From contig JAGBVR010000001.1 in the NCBI GenBank assembly GCA_017630215.1, positions 1-64,000 on the forward strand: a stretch of DNA of 64,000 nt, given 5' to 3'. Source of the stretch: Bacteroidales bacterium (GTDB lineage Bacteria > Bacteroidota > Bacteroidia > Bacteroidales > UBA932). The notes beneath the pieces were generated by a model. That model searched no databases, was not told the DNA's origin, and saw only the letters and a list, made by a program, of their open reading frames with translations. Shown piece after piece: positions 56,426 through 64,000 of the stretch (its first letter is position 1; the number at the start of each line of letters is the position of its first letter). Made by a program: the position numbers and the translations under genes.

Positions 56426-57988
56426 TTACAATGGTAAGTTATCGTGTTTCTTCCAAGGGTTTTCAAGCTTCTTGTCAGCAAGCTGCTCCAAAGCGCGGAT
56501 GATGCGGAAACGAGTGTTGCGCGGCTCGATTATATCGTCAATGTATCCGAAGCTTGCAGCATTGTAAGGGTTGCAGAACAAGTCGTTGTATTCCTTTTTC
56601 TTATCTTCTGCGGCCTTCATTCTTTCCTGTGGGTCTTCGATCTTGTCAAGCTCTTTCGAATAAAGGATTTCTACTGCACCTTCAGCTCCCATGACGGCAA
56701 AGTTTGCAGTCGGCCAGGCGAGATTGATATCGCTTCGCATCTGCTTGCAACTCATTGTTATATATGCGCCTCCGTATGATTTTCTCAGCGTTACGGCCAC
56801 TTTTGGCACTGTCGCTTCTCCGTATGCGTACAGGAGCTTGGCGCCGTGGTTTATGATGCCGTTGTACTCCTGCTGCGTTCCGCAAAGGAAGCCAGGTACG
56901 TCAATAAGGCTGACAATAGGGATGTTGAATGCATCACAGCAGCGGATGAAACGCGCTGCCTTGCGGGATGCGTTGCTGTCAAGAACGCCTGCAAGCATTT
57001 TAGGCTGATTGGCAATTATTCCGACTGAACGGCCGTTCATATGGGCAAATCCGATGATTATGTTCTTTGCCCAGTCTTTGTGTATTTCGAGGAATTCACC
57101 GTCATCTACAATGCATCCGATGACCCCGTACATGTCATAGGCTTTGTTAGGATTGTCCGGAATAATGTCGTTCAATGCATCTGCCACTCTTCCCGGAGGG
57201 TCGTTCGTCGGCTTGAAAGGGGCCTGCTCCCTGTTGTTGGAAGGAAGGAAGCTGAGGATAGCCTTCATGAGCGCTATGCCTTCTTCTTCATTCTCTGCGG
57301 CAAAATGTGCTACTCCGCTCTTCATGGCATGTACGCTGGCACCGCCTAACTCTTCGTGGTCCACAGTCTCACCTGTTACGGTCTTGACTACGTTGGGGCC
57401 GGTAAGATACATGTATGAAGTACCTTTGATCATCACTGTGAAGTCTGTAAGAGTAGGAGAATAAACGGCTCCGCCTGCGCATGGGCCGAATACGCCGGAA
57501 ATCTGAGGTATGACTCCGGAAGCGGTGATGTGTCTTGTGAAGATTTCTCCTAGACCGGCAAGTCCGCCCATCCCTTCCTGAATACGTGCGCCACCAGAAT
57601 CATTGAGGCAGATGAGTGGCACTCCGCTGCGGATAGCCATATCTGCTACCTTGCAGATTTTCTGTGCCATTGTTTCCGACATCGTTCCTCCGGAAACGGT
57701 GAAATCCTGGGAGTAAACATAGACTAATCTGCCATCGATGGTTCCCATTCCGGTTACCACACCATCTCCGTCGAACTTTGTCTTCTGCATTCCGAAATTC
57801 GTACATCTGTGCTGTACGAACATGTCGAATTCCTCGAAACTGCCTTCGTCAAGAAGCAGTGAGAGTCTTTCCCGTGCAGTAAGCTTGCCTTTTGCGTGCT
57901 GGGCATCAATCCTTTTCTGGCCTCCACCAAGGCGTGCCTGGGCCCGGCGTTCTACCAGTTCCTTTATTTTTTCCTGTTGAATGCTCAT
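56426..57988 (-). CDS. mmdA: Methylmalonyl-CoA decarboxylase alpha (carboxyltransferase)
   Basis: 520 residues. Acyl-CoA carboxyltransferase with CoA-binding folds in both halves: GGGQKRIDAQHAKGKLTARER, DGDGVVTGMGTIDGR, INDSGGARIQEG-like LNDSGGARIQEG, GVFGPCAGGAVYSP, and LIDVPGFLCGTQQEY, SYGGAYITMSCK. These place it with propionyl/methylmalonyl-CoA enzymes. The neighbouring B, C, D genes make it the decarboxylase rather than an ATP-dependent carboxylase. A -7-like TATATTTG is at 58039-58032. Confidence 0.93.
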   Translation of the reverse strand: MSIQQEKIKELVERRAQARLGGGQKRIDAQHAKGKLTARERLSLLLDEGSFEEFDMFVQHRCTNFGMQKTKFDGDGVVTGMGTIDGRLVYVYSQDFTVSGGTMSETMAQKICKVADMAIRSGVPLICLNDSGGARIQEGMGGLAGLGEIFTRHITASGVIPQISGVFGPCAGGAVYSPTLTDFTVMIKGTSYMYLTGPNVVKTVTGETVDHEELGGASVHAMKSGVAHFAAENEEEGIALMKAILSFLPSNNREQAPFKPTNDPPGRVADALNDIIPDNPNKAYDMYGVIGCIVDDGEFLEIHKDWAKNIIIGFAHMNGRSVGIIANQPKMLAGVLDSNASRKAARFIRCCDAFNIPIVSLIDVPGFLCGTQQEYNGIINHGAKLLYAYGEATVPKVAVTLRKSYGGAYITMSCKQMRSDINLAWPTANFAVMGAEGAVEILYSKELDKIEDPQERMKAAEDKKKEYNDLFCNPYNAASFGYIDDIIEPRNTRFRIIRALEQLADKKLENPWKKHDNLPL

Positions 57989-58073
57989 ATTTTTAACTAA
58001 TGACCGGCTTGGTTTCAGGGGTCATTGCCTACAAATATAATACTTTATTTTTCCCTTCGATATTTTCATGCAA

Positions 58074-58110
58074 TAAAAAAAACCGATGACTCCTGTAAGT
58101 CATCGGTTTA
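58074..58110 (-). terminator. Terminator after yebC
   Basis: On the minus strand ACCGATGACT (58107-58098) pairs with AGTCATCGGT (58091-58082), loop CTTACA-like, then a run of eight T. Confidence 0.9.
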
Positions 58111-58132
58111 TATTCGTTGGTCGCGTATTAAA

Positions 58133-58864
58133 TTACGGCTGCATAGTGGTATAGACGTTCTGAACATCGTCATCTTCCTCGATGCGCTCGATAAGCTTCT
58201 CGATGTCGGCTTTTGCATCACCCTCGAGAACCTTGAGGTCTACGTTTGGAAGGCGGGTGAACTCTGCAGCGATAAGTTCGTAGCCATTATCCTCGATCCA
58301 TTTCTGGATGGCGTTGAAAGCTGTGAACTCGCCATAGAGAACGATCTCCATTTCCTCGTTTTCGTTCTCTTCCTCAAAGATTTCCTCCACACCGTAGTCG
58401 ATAAGCTCAAGCTCAAGTTCCTCAAGATCGTATGGATTTGCAGACTTCATACGGAACATGCACTTGCGGTCGAACATGTAGTCAACACTTCCTGAAGTAC
58501 CGAGAGATCCGCCGCTCTTTGTGAAATATGAACGTACGTTAGCTACTGTACGGTTGTTGTTGTCGGTAGCAGCCTCTACGAGTACTGCGATTCCATGAGG
58601 ACCGTATCCCTCGAATACTACCTCCTTGTAATCAGCCTGATCCTTATCTGTTGCTCTCTTGATTGCACGCTCGATATTGTCCTTAGGCATATTCTCGCTT
58701 CGTGCAGTCTGGATGAGTGCGCGAAGACGTGGATTACCTGTAACATCTGGGCCACCCTGCTTTACAGCAATCGTGATTTCCTTTCCGATCTTTGTGAAGA
58801 CGCGGGCCATATGACCCCATCTTTTGAACTTTCTTTCTTTTCTAAACTCAAACGCGCGTCCCAT
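58133..58864 (-). CDS. yebC: YebC/TACO1-family protein
   Basis: 243 residues. Begins MGRAFEFRKERKFKRWGHMARVFTKIGKEI, with the family segments NPRLRALIQTAR and NMPKDNIERAIKRA, and GYGPHGIAVLVEAATDN. YebC proteins are now linked to resolving ribosome stalling at proline stretches; older annotation calls them transcription regulators. It follows the TPR gene by 2 bases and ends at a strong terminator. Confidence 0.94.
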   Translation of the reverse strand: MGRAFEFRKERKFKRWGHMARVFTKIGKEITIAVKQGGPDVTGNPRLRALIQTARSENMPKDNIERAIKRATDKDQADYKEVVFEGYGPHGIAVLVEAATDNNNRTVANVRSYFTKSGGSLGTSGSVDYMFDRKCMFRMKSANPYDLEELELELIDYGVEEIFEEENENEEMEIVLYGEFTAFNAIQKWIEDNGYELIAAEFTRLPNVDLKVLEGDAKADIEKLIERIEEDDDVQNVYTTMQP

Positions 58865-58866
58865 AA

Positions 58867-59535
58867 TTATCTAGCTTCAATTCTACCGATATACTTATCA
58901 ATGTCGTAAGCTTCCATAGACTGTGGATACTGATCCTTGATCTTCTCATAGTAAGAAAGAGCCTTTGCATTCTCACCAAGTTTCTCAGCTACGACACCTG
59001 CCTTGAGAAGATAGCTGGCAGCGAACATGTTGTCGATAGTAGCAGCTGCCTTTTCGAAACATCCGAGGGCCTTCTGATAGTCCTCAAGACCTACATAAGC
59101 ATCACCGATGCAAGCCTGTGCACGTGCTGCAAGGATAGCGTCCTTACCATTGTATGCCTGAAGGTACTTGATTGCAGACTCCCAGTTGCCGAGCTGAAGC
59201 TCGCATACGCCAGCATAGAAGTTCACTGACTTTCCGCCCTTTGTACCATACTCATCGAGAATCTGTACGAAACCGAGTACGTTACCGTCACCGTTGAGAG
59301 CGAGTTCGTAGTCACCGTTGCGGAAGTTTTCCTCAGCAAATGCCATCTGGCCCTGAGCCTCGGCTACCTTTGGCTGATGAACGAACTTGTGCCAGCAGAA
59401 TACTCCTGCGCAAGCTACAACGATTGCAGCGCAGATGATAGAAAGTGTCTTGCCGTTCTTCTCGAAGAACTGCTCAGTCTTTGAAACAGCCTCGACTACT
59501 GCCTCGGCATTCTCATTTTTGATTTCTTTAGCCAT
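58867..59535 (-). CDS. Membrane-anchored TPR protein
   Basis: 222 residues. A short cytoplasmic N-terminus, one membrane helix (about 32-50, LSIICAAIVVACAGVFCW), and a periplasmic TPR region (SAIKYLQAYNG, YQKALGCFEKAAAT, AKALSYYEKIKDQYP). The layout resembles YfgM/BamB-associated TPR proteins, but the role is unproven. Cotranscribed with yebC from the promoter at 59600. Confidence 0.85.
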   Translation of the reverse strand: MAKEIKNENAEAVVEAVSKTEQFFEKNGKTLSIICAAIVVACAGVFCWHKFVHQPKVAEAQGQMAFAEENFRNGDYELALNGDGNVLGFVQILDEYGTKGGKSVNFYAGVCELQLGNWESAIKYLQAYNGKDAILAARAQACIGDAYVGLEDYQKALGCFEKAAATIDNMFAASYLLKAGVVAEKLGENAKALSYYEKIKDQYPQSMEAYDIDKYIGRIEAR

Positions 59536-59599
59536 ATCTTTAATTGATTTTATATTTGTCTTAAGGACGCGTTGGGGTACAGTTACTCCAAACAGGGCG

Positions 59600-59630
59600 C
59601 AAATTTAGAAAAAATTGTCCAAACTCCCAA
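59600..59630 (-). promoter_or_regulatory. Promoter of the TPR-yebC operon
   Basis: On the minus strand TTG (59630-59628), 20 bases, TAAATTTG (59607-59600). Confidence 0.7.
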
Positions 59631-59701
59631 AGAATAGTTTTTATTTTAAAAAAAGCCTGTAGATTCCTTTGGAATCCCTGTTATTTTAGTCTAAATCTTA
59701 T

Positions 59702-59709
59702 TATATTTG
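59702..59709 (+). promoter_or_regulatory. -7 promoter element of recF
   Basis: TATATTTG at 59702-59709, 20 bases ahead of the ATG. No clear TTG at the right distance. Confidence 0.5.
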
Positions 59710-59728
59710 CCAAGATATCAAAAGCAAT

Positions 59729-60826
59729 ATGCCAGTACTCGAAAAAATCGTCATATCGGATTTCCGCAACATACGGCTCCAGGAACTGGAATTCTCTCCC
59801 AATGTCAACTGCATCAGCGGTAACAACGGTGAGGGAAAGACTAATCTTCTTGATGCCATTTATTATCTTTCCATGACGAAGAGTGCTTTCGCTTCATCAG
59901 ATAAATTCACATTCCGCCATGGGGCGGAAGAATTCTCATTATCCGGCACATACAGGATGGAAAACGGTACTTCTTCCAGATTCGCCATAAAGATGTCTGT
60001 GAAAGGGGAGAAGAAGGTCCGTCGCGATGACAAGCCTTATAATAAGGTCTCGGAGCATATCGGACTCCTTCCGGTCGTGATGGTTTCTCCGGCTGATATA
60101 TCAATGGTCAGTGATTCCGGTGATGAGAGAAGGCGTTTTGTGAATTCGGTCCTTTCCCAGATGGATAAGGAGTATATGTCGGCATTGCAGCAATACAACA
60201 GACTTCTGCTTCAGCGTAACAAGATGCTGAAGGAAATGGATCCGGATAGATCACTGCTTGAGGTTATCGATATGAGGATGGGAATGCTGGCAGAGCCGAT
60301 ATATCAGGCAAGGAGCCGTTTCGTCAAAGATCTTGTCCCTATCGTAGCGGAATATTATAAGGAACTTTCCGGCGATTCCGAACAAGTCAATATCGAATAT
60401 GAGACAGAACTGTCGAAGGCGGGCCTGGACCAGATTCTGGCAGCTTCGTTCGATAAGGACAGAGCTTTGAAATATACCACTTCAGGCATCCAGAGGGATG
60501 ACTTCCTATTTACGATGAATGGTCATCCCATAAGACGATACGGCTCTCAGGGACAGCAGAAATCCTTTCTGGTATCACTTAAGTTCGCTCAGTATGAGAT
60601 TATGAAGAAGAATTACGGATTCGCTCCGATTCTTCTGCTTGATGACGTCTTCGACAAACTGGATATGGGTAGGATTTCGAATCTTCTTCAAATGGTAGCG
60701 AGCAATGATTTCGGACAGATTTTCATAACAGACAGCAATAAGGTGAGGATGTCCGGCATAGTGGATCGTCTGACTCAGGACAGAGCTTATTACGAGACTC
60801 GATCCGGACAGTTTGCAAGGTTATAG
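59729..60826 (+). CDS. recF: DNA replication/repair protein RecF
   Basis: 365 residues. An SMC-type ATPase that helps load RecA at gaps. Walker A GNNGEGKTNLLDAIYYL, the SQGQQKSFLVSLKFAQ signature region, and Walker B ILLLDDVFDKLD. Normal length. Start of a recF-DUF721-pdxB cluster; DUF721 starts 4 bases after the stop. Confidence 0.96.
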   Translation: MPVLEKIVISDFRNIRLQELEFSPNVNCISGNNGEGKTNLLDAIYYLSMTKSAFASSDKFTFRHGAEEFSLSGTYRMENGTSSRFAIKMSVKGEKKVRRDDKPYNKVSEHIGLLPVVMVSPADISMVSDSGDERRRFVNSVLSQMDKEYMSALQQYNRLLLQRNKMLKEMDPDRSLLEVIDMRMGMLAEPIYQARSRFVKDLVPIVAEYYKELSGDSEQVNIEYETELSKAGLDQILAASFDKDRALKYTTSGIQRDDFLFTMNGHPIRRYGSQGQQKSFLVSLKFAQYEIMKKNYGFAPILLLDDVFDKLDMGRISNLLQMVASNDFGQIFITDSNKVRMSGIVDRLTQDRAYYETRSGQFARL

Positions 60827-60830
60827 GACA

Positions 60831-61172
60831 ATGGCATACGACAGTAGAAAAAACGGCCTGCGCAGACAGGAGGCAGTGGGGATGGAAGAACTTGTGAATC
60901 AATTCATAAGGGATATGAAACTTTCTGCTGGCTTGGGAAAGCAGAGAGCATGCGAGGCATGGGCCAAGGTTTCTGGAGCGGGAAGATATACCCTCGATGT
61001 GAGTTTTGACAAGGGAGTCATGGTATGCGTGATCAGTTCTTCGGTAGTGCGTAATCAGCTTTATTTCCAGAGAGAGAAACTTCTGAAAAGTCTGAACGAA
61101 TATCTCGCTTCTGATGAACTTCTGGCAGGTACGGTAGGAGGTGCTATAGTAAATACATTGATATTGAGATAG
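60831..61172 (+). CDS. DUF721 (DciA-like) protein
   Basis: 113 residues from MAYDSRK; an upstream ATG overlaps recF. The fold shows AWAKVSGAGRYTLDVSFDKGVMVCVISSSVVRNQL, typical of DUF721, relatives of the DciA helicase loader. Its location directly after recF matches the common recF-DUF721 pair. Function beyond that is inferred. Confidence 0.88.
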   Translation: MAYDSRKNGLRRQEAVGMEELVNQFIRDMKLSAGLGKQRACEAWAKVSGAGRYTLDVSFDKGVMVCVISSSVVRNQLYFQREKLLKSLNEYLASDELLAGTVGGAIVNTLILR

Positions 61173-61174
61173 AT

Positions 61175-63718
61175 ATGAAAATAGTAGCTGATGTTGACAT
61201 ACCTTTTCTTGAAGGTGTTTTCGAACCTTTTTCAGAGGTAGTATACAGGAAGGGACTGGATATTTCCCGCGAGGATGTATCGGACGCTGATGTCTTGATT
61301 GTAAGGACCAGAACCAGATGTGATTCAGCCTTGCTGGAGGGTTCTCAAGTAAAGATGATTGCCACAGCGACTATCGGAATGGATCATATCGATCTGGACT
61401 ATTGCCACAGGTCTGGAATAAACGTGACCAATGCTGCCGGATGCAATGCCGGAGGAGTTATGCAGTATGTGTTTTCTGCTCTTTATGGAGTGGCTGCGCG
61501 TAAGGGAATAAAGATTGACGGATGTACTATAGGAATTGTCGGAGTCGGGCATGTCGGACGCAAGATCGAGACCTTGGCAGAGCATCTTGGTTTCAATATA
61601 TTAAGATGTGATCCTCCACGTGCAGCTGCAGAAGGACCGGAAGGGTTCTGTACTTTGGAGCATCTGCTTGAATCTTCCGATGTAGTGACGCTGCATGTTC
61701 CTTTGGATGAAACCACAAGGGGAATGGCCAATGCCGATTTCTTTACCTTGATGAAGCCCGGCGCAATATTCATCAATGCGGCCAGGGGTGAAATAGTTGA
61801 CGAGCAGGCGTTGATCGGGGCTTCTCCGAAGCTTGGAGCAATCGTGATAGATACCTGGAACAATGAGCCGTATATTAACGAGGAACTTCTGGATATTGCT
61901 GATATCGCTACGCCTCATATTGCAGGGTATACATTCCAAGGCAAGCAAAATGGTACAGCCTATGCTGTGCAAGCCGTTGCACGACATTTCGGATTCAAGG
62001 AACTTTATGATTTCTTCCCAGCCCAGGATCTGCCGGGGCATGAGCCGGTTCATCTGGATCTAAAAGGCAAGAATCATGGAGAGATTGCTGCCATATTCCA
62101 ATATAATTATCCTATTTTTACCGACGATTTCCGTTTCCGCATGGAACCGCATAAATTCGAAAAACTCCGTTCGGAGTACCAATATAGAAGAGAAATAATT
62201 TTCACTAATACTATTACCAATATGTTTACAAAAGAAGATATCGCTCAGATCGAGCAGAGAGGCTCGTCTGTACAGACTGCCGAACAGCAGGTTGAACGCT
62301 TCAAGCAGGGTTTCCCTTGGATGAAGATCGTTGCTCCGGCTACTCCGGAGAGAGGGATCCAGGTTCTTGATGAGGCTGCTGTCGAGGCTGCAGCAAAGTA
62401 TTATGATGGTGCGAAGATCAATGGCAAATGCAAGTTCGTGCCTGCTTCAGGTGCGGCTTCACGTATGTTCAAGGATCTTTTCAGCGGACTTGATGCACTT
62501 AAGGCTGGTAAGGAACTTGCTGACGACGCTCCAGCAGCAAAGTTTGTGGATCAGATCCAGGGTTTTGCTTTCTATACACCGGAACTTTTCGGCGAACAGA
62601 CATGCAAATGTCCCGAGTACAGACAGTCGGTTCTTTCAAAGACTCTTACTGAAGAGGGACTCGGATATGGTGCAAAGCCTAAGGGAGTACTCAAATTCCA
62701 TAAATACACAGACGGTGAGATCCGTACCGCTTTTGCTGAGCATCTCGTTGAAGCTCAGAATTATATGAGAAACGATGACGGCACTGCGAATCTCGTGGTG
62801 ACCATCTCTCCAGAACATCAGCAGCTTTTCGAAGAGGCTTACGCTCAGGTGAAGGAAGCTTATGAGGCAAAGTATGGCGTGAAGTACAATATCACTTTCA
62901 CTTTCCAGGACAAGGCTACAGATACAATCGCTGTGGATGTGGAGAACAAGCCTTTCAGAACAGAGACAGATTCGCTTCTTTTCCGTCCGGCAGGACATGG
63001 TGCTCTCATCTATAATCTCAATAAGATCGAGGAGGAAGTGGTTTCAATCAAGAACATTGATAATGTGGCGAACGAAAGACTCCTTCCAGAGACTGCGACA
63101 TGGAAGAAGGTTCTTCTTGGAAAGGCTCTCGAGCTCCGTGACAAGATCTATGGCTATCTGAATGCTCTCGATGCAGAGGCTACTCCTGCCCTTTGTGATG
63201 AAATCGAGGCTTTCCTTGACAGCACACTTTGCGTGACTCTTCCTGAGGCGGCAGACTTCGATGCACGCGTAGCTGCAATCCGTGCAAAACTCAACAGACC
63301 TATCCGTGTGGCAGGTATGGTGAAGAATCAGGGAGAGCCAGGCGGTGGTCCTTTCATCATCGCTGACAAGGACGGATCTACTTCGCTTCAGGTTCTCGAA
63401 AGCGTACAGATCAATATGTCTGACGACCACGCCCGCAATGCTCTTGCATCAGCTACTCACTTCAACCCTGTTGACATCGTATGCTGTCTCCACGACTACA
63501 AGGGACAGAGCTTCGATCTTCTTCAGTATGTAGATGAGGATGCGGGATTCATCAGCTCGAAGAGCTACCAGGGACGCGAACTCAAGGCTCTCGAGCTTCC
63601 AGGCCTCTGGAACGGAGCGATGAGCAACTGGAACACACTTTTCGTAGAGGTTCCTCTCGCTACATTCAACCCTGTGAAAGTTGTTCTCGATCTTCTCAGA
63701 CCAGCTCATCAGAACTAA
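61175..63718 (+). CDS. pdxB: PdxB (erythronate-4-phosphate dehydrogenase) fused in frame to DUF4301
   Basis: 847 residues, with no stop between two recognisable proteins. Residues 1-~340 are PdxB: GIVGVGHVGRKIE (NAD site), INAARGEIVDE, and NNEPYINEELL with PHIAG (catalytic His). It ends FEKLRSEYQYRRE, which is where such PdxB proteins normally finish. From Met350 (ATG at 62222) the remaining 498 residues (MFTKEDIAQIEQRG...) are a complete DUF4301 protein of unknown function, with FVPASGAASRMFKDLF and NQGEPGGGPF. The 30-base join (about 62192-62221) looks like a former intergenic gap. One extra base near AATTTTC would create a stop (TAA at about 62209), so the fusion may be an indel or sequencing error rather than a real protein. 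Confidence 0.85.
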   Translation: MKIVADVDIPFLEGVFEPFSEVVYRKGLDISREDVSDADVLIVRTRTRCDSALLEGSQVKMIATATIGMDHIDLDYCHRSGINVTNAAGCNAGGVMQYVFSALYGVAARKGIKIDGCTIGIVGVGHVGRKIETLAEHLGFNILRCDPPRAAAEGPEGFCTLEHLLESSDVVTLHVPLDETTRGMANADFFTLMKPGAIFINAARGEIVDEQALIGASPKLGAIVIDTWNNEPYINEELLDIADIATPHIAGYTFQGKQNGTAYAVQAVARHFGFKELYDFFPAQDLPGHEPVHLDLKGKNHGEIAAIFQYNYPIFTDDFRFRMEPHKFEKLRSEYQYRREIIFTNTITNMFTKEDIAQIEQRGSSVQTAEQQVERFKQGFPWMKIVAPATPERGIQVLDEAAVEAAAKYYDGAKINGKCKFVPASGAASRMFKDLFSGLDALKAGKELADDAPAAKFVDQIQGFAFYTPELFGEQTCKCPEYRQSVLSKTLTEEGLGYGAKPKGVLKFHKYTDGEIRTAFAEHLVEAQNYMRNDDGTANLVVTISPEHQQLFEEAYAQVKEAYEAKYGVKYNITFTFQDKATDTIAVDVENKPFRTETDSLLFRPAGHGALIYNLNKIEEEVVSIKNIDNVANERLLPETATWKKVLLGKALELRDKIYGYLNALDAEATPALCDEIEAFLDSTLCVTLPEAADFDARVAAIRAKLNRPIRVAGMVKNQGEPGGGPFIIADKDGSTSLQVLESVQINMSDDHARNALASATHFNPVDIVCCLHDYKGQSFDLLQYVDEDAGFISSKSYQGRELKALELPGLWNGAMSNWNTLFVEVPLATFNPVKVVLDLLRPAHQN

Positions 63719-63733
63719 TAGTCATTTACCATA

Positions 63734-63772
63734 AAAGCGGTGCTGCAAGTATTTTTCCTGCAGCACCGCTTT
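63734..63772. terminator. Bidirectional terminator
   Basis: AAAGCGGTGCTGCA (63734-63747) pairs fully with TGCAGCACCGCTTT (63759-63772). It lies between the convergent DUF4301 and methyltransferase genes. Minus-strand transcripts also meet TTTTATGG after it. Confidence 0.8.
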
Positions 63773-63788
63773 CGTTATGGCCTTCGGG

Positions 63789-64000
63789 TCAGATTCTTTT
63801 ACATACCATAAGAAGGTTGCCTTTGATGTCAGATCTGAGACCGAAGATATGGACGTCTCCTCCGGATGAACAACCGAGCTTTTTGCGCAGGGCATCTGAT
63901 GTCATCGGTATATTTCTGGCTGTAACCTCTGCTTTAGAATGATTCTTTCCGGCTTCCTTGATGCTTCGTTTGTCAAGTGGTGAATATTCTAATATTTGGA
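63789..64000 (-). CDS. C-terminus of a class I SAM methyltransferase (THUMP-like domain), partial
   Basis: Only the last ~70 residues are in the window (stop at 63791-63789). The reading frame gives KAEVTARNIPMTSDALRKKL-type sequence followed by SSGGDVHIFGLRSD and VCKRI at the end. The R-N-x-P...LRKKL...GGDxxxF...CKR pattern matches the C-terminal domain of THUMP-like class I SAM-dependent methyltransferases of Bacteroidota. The catalytic part lies beyond the right edge. Confidence 0.65.
   Translation of the reverse strand, partial: QILEYSPLDKRSIKEAGKNHSKAEVTARNIPMTSDALRKKLGCSSGGDVHIFGLRSDIKGNLLMVCKRI

Overview
The window comes from a chromosome of a Bacteroidota bacterium, most likely an uncultured gut-type Bacteroidales. 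The signs are: promoters of the form TTG-N19/20-TAnnTTTG, seen repeatedly and often without Shine-Dalgarno sequences; Bacteroidota-style lipoproteins and outer-membrane proteins; type-B L31; a chlamydial/Bacteroidota-type V/A-ATPase operon containing the DUF2764 gene; a PdxB/DUF4301 locus; and a sodium-pumping methylmalonyl-CoA decarboxylase operon. The genus cannot be settled from the sequence. Most of the window is ordinary, densely packed core genome. No IS transposase, phage gene, CRISPR array or rRNA gene was seen.

Layout. 1-299 is non-coding, with a long palindrome and a terminator. 300-3600 holds a CocE-type hydrolase lipoprotein, enolase and tRNA-Ala(TGC). 3639-9062 is the most unusual stretch: a 1252-residue surface lipoprotein (fimbrillin-like N-terminus, beta-helix body) with a long structured leader, flanked by two diverged inverted repeats of about 450-550 bp. 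9120-16912 carries glycerate kinase, tRNA-Glu(CTC), a DUF486 membrane protein, GlmM, a NamZ/DUF1343 protein, L31, and the ftsE-nth-rluA-like cluster (minus strand). 16985-21741 is a TPR protein and outer-membrane protein pair. 21838-31560 holds gyrB, a PgpH-like HD phosphodiesterase, tig-clpP-clpX, an M20 dipeptidase and pyrF.

31557-35697 contains an unknown protein with its AraC regulator, a candidate small RNA, SdaA-type serine dehydratase, a direct repeat and an exported protein. 35688-42009 contains a DPP-IV-like peptidase, a small membrane protein, a GH29 fucosidase, an arginine deiminase-like enzyme and ndk. 42083-49449 is the V/A-type ATPase operon (minus: E, DUF2764, A, B, D, I, K). 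49608-54281 is metH-metF (minus). 54342-54430 holds two tandem stem-loops with compensatory changes. 54454-57988 is the mmdA-D-C-B decarboxylase operon. 58133-59535 is a TPR protein and YebC. 59729-63718 is recF, a DUF721 gene and an apparent pdxB-DUF4301 fusion. The right edge holds the C-terminus of a methyltransferase.

Working together: decarboxylation of methylmalonyl-CoA exports Na+, and the rotary ATPase K subunit keeps the residues expected for Na+ binding, so the two minus-strand operons may share a sodium circuit. MetH and MetF supply methionine and folate C1 units. ClpP/ClpX/trigger factor form a protein-quality block. GlmM, NamZ-like, FtsE and the c-di-AMP-type HD enzyme serve the envelope.
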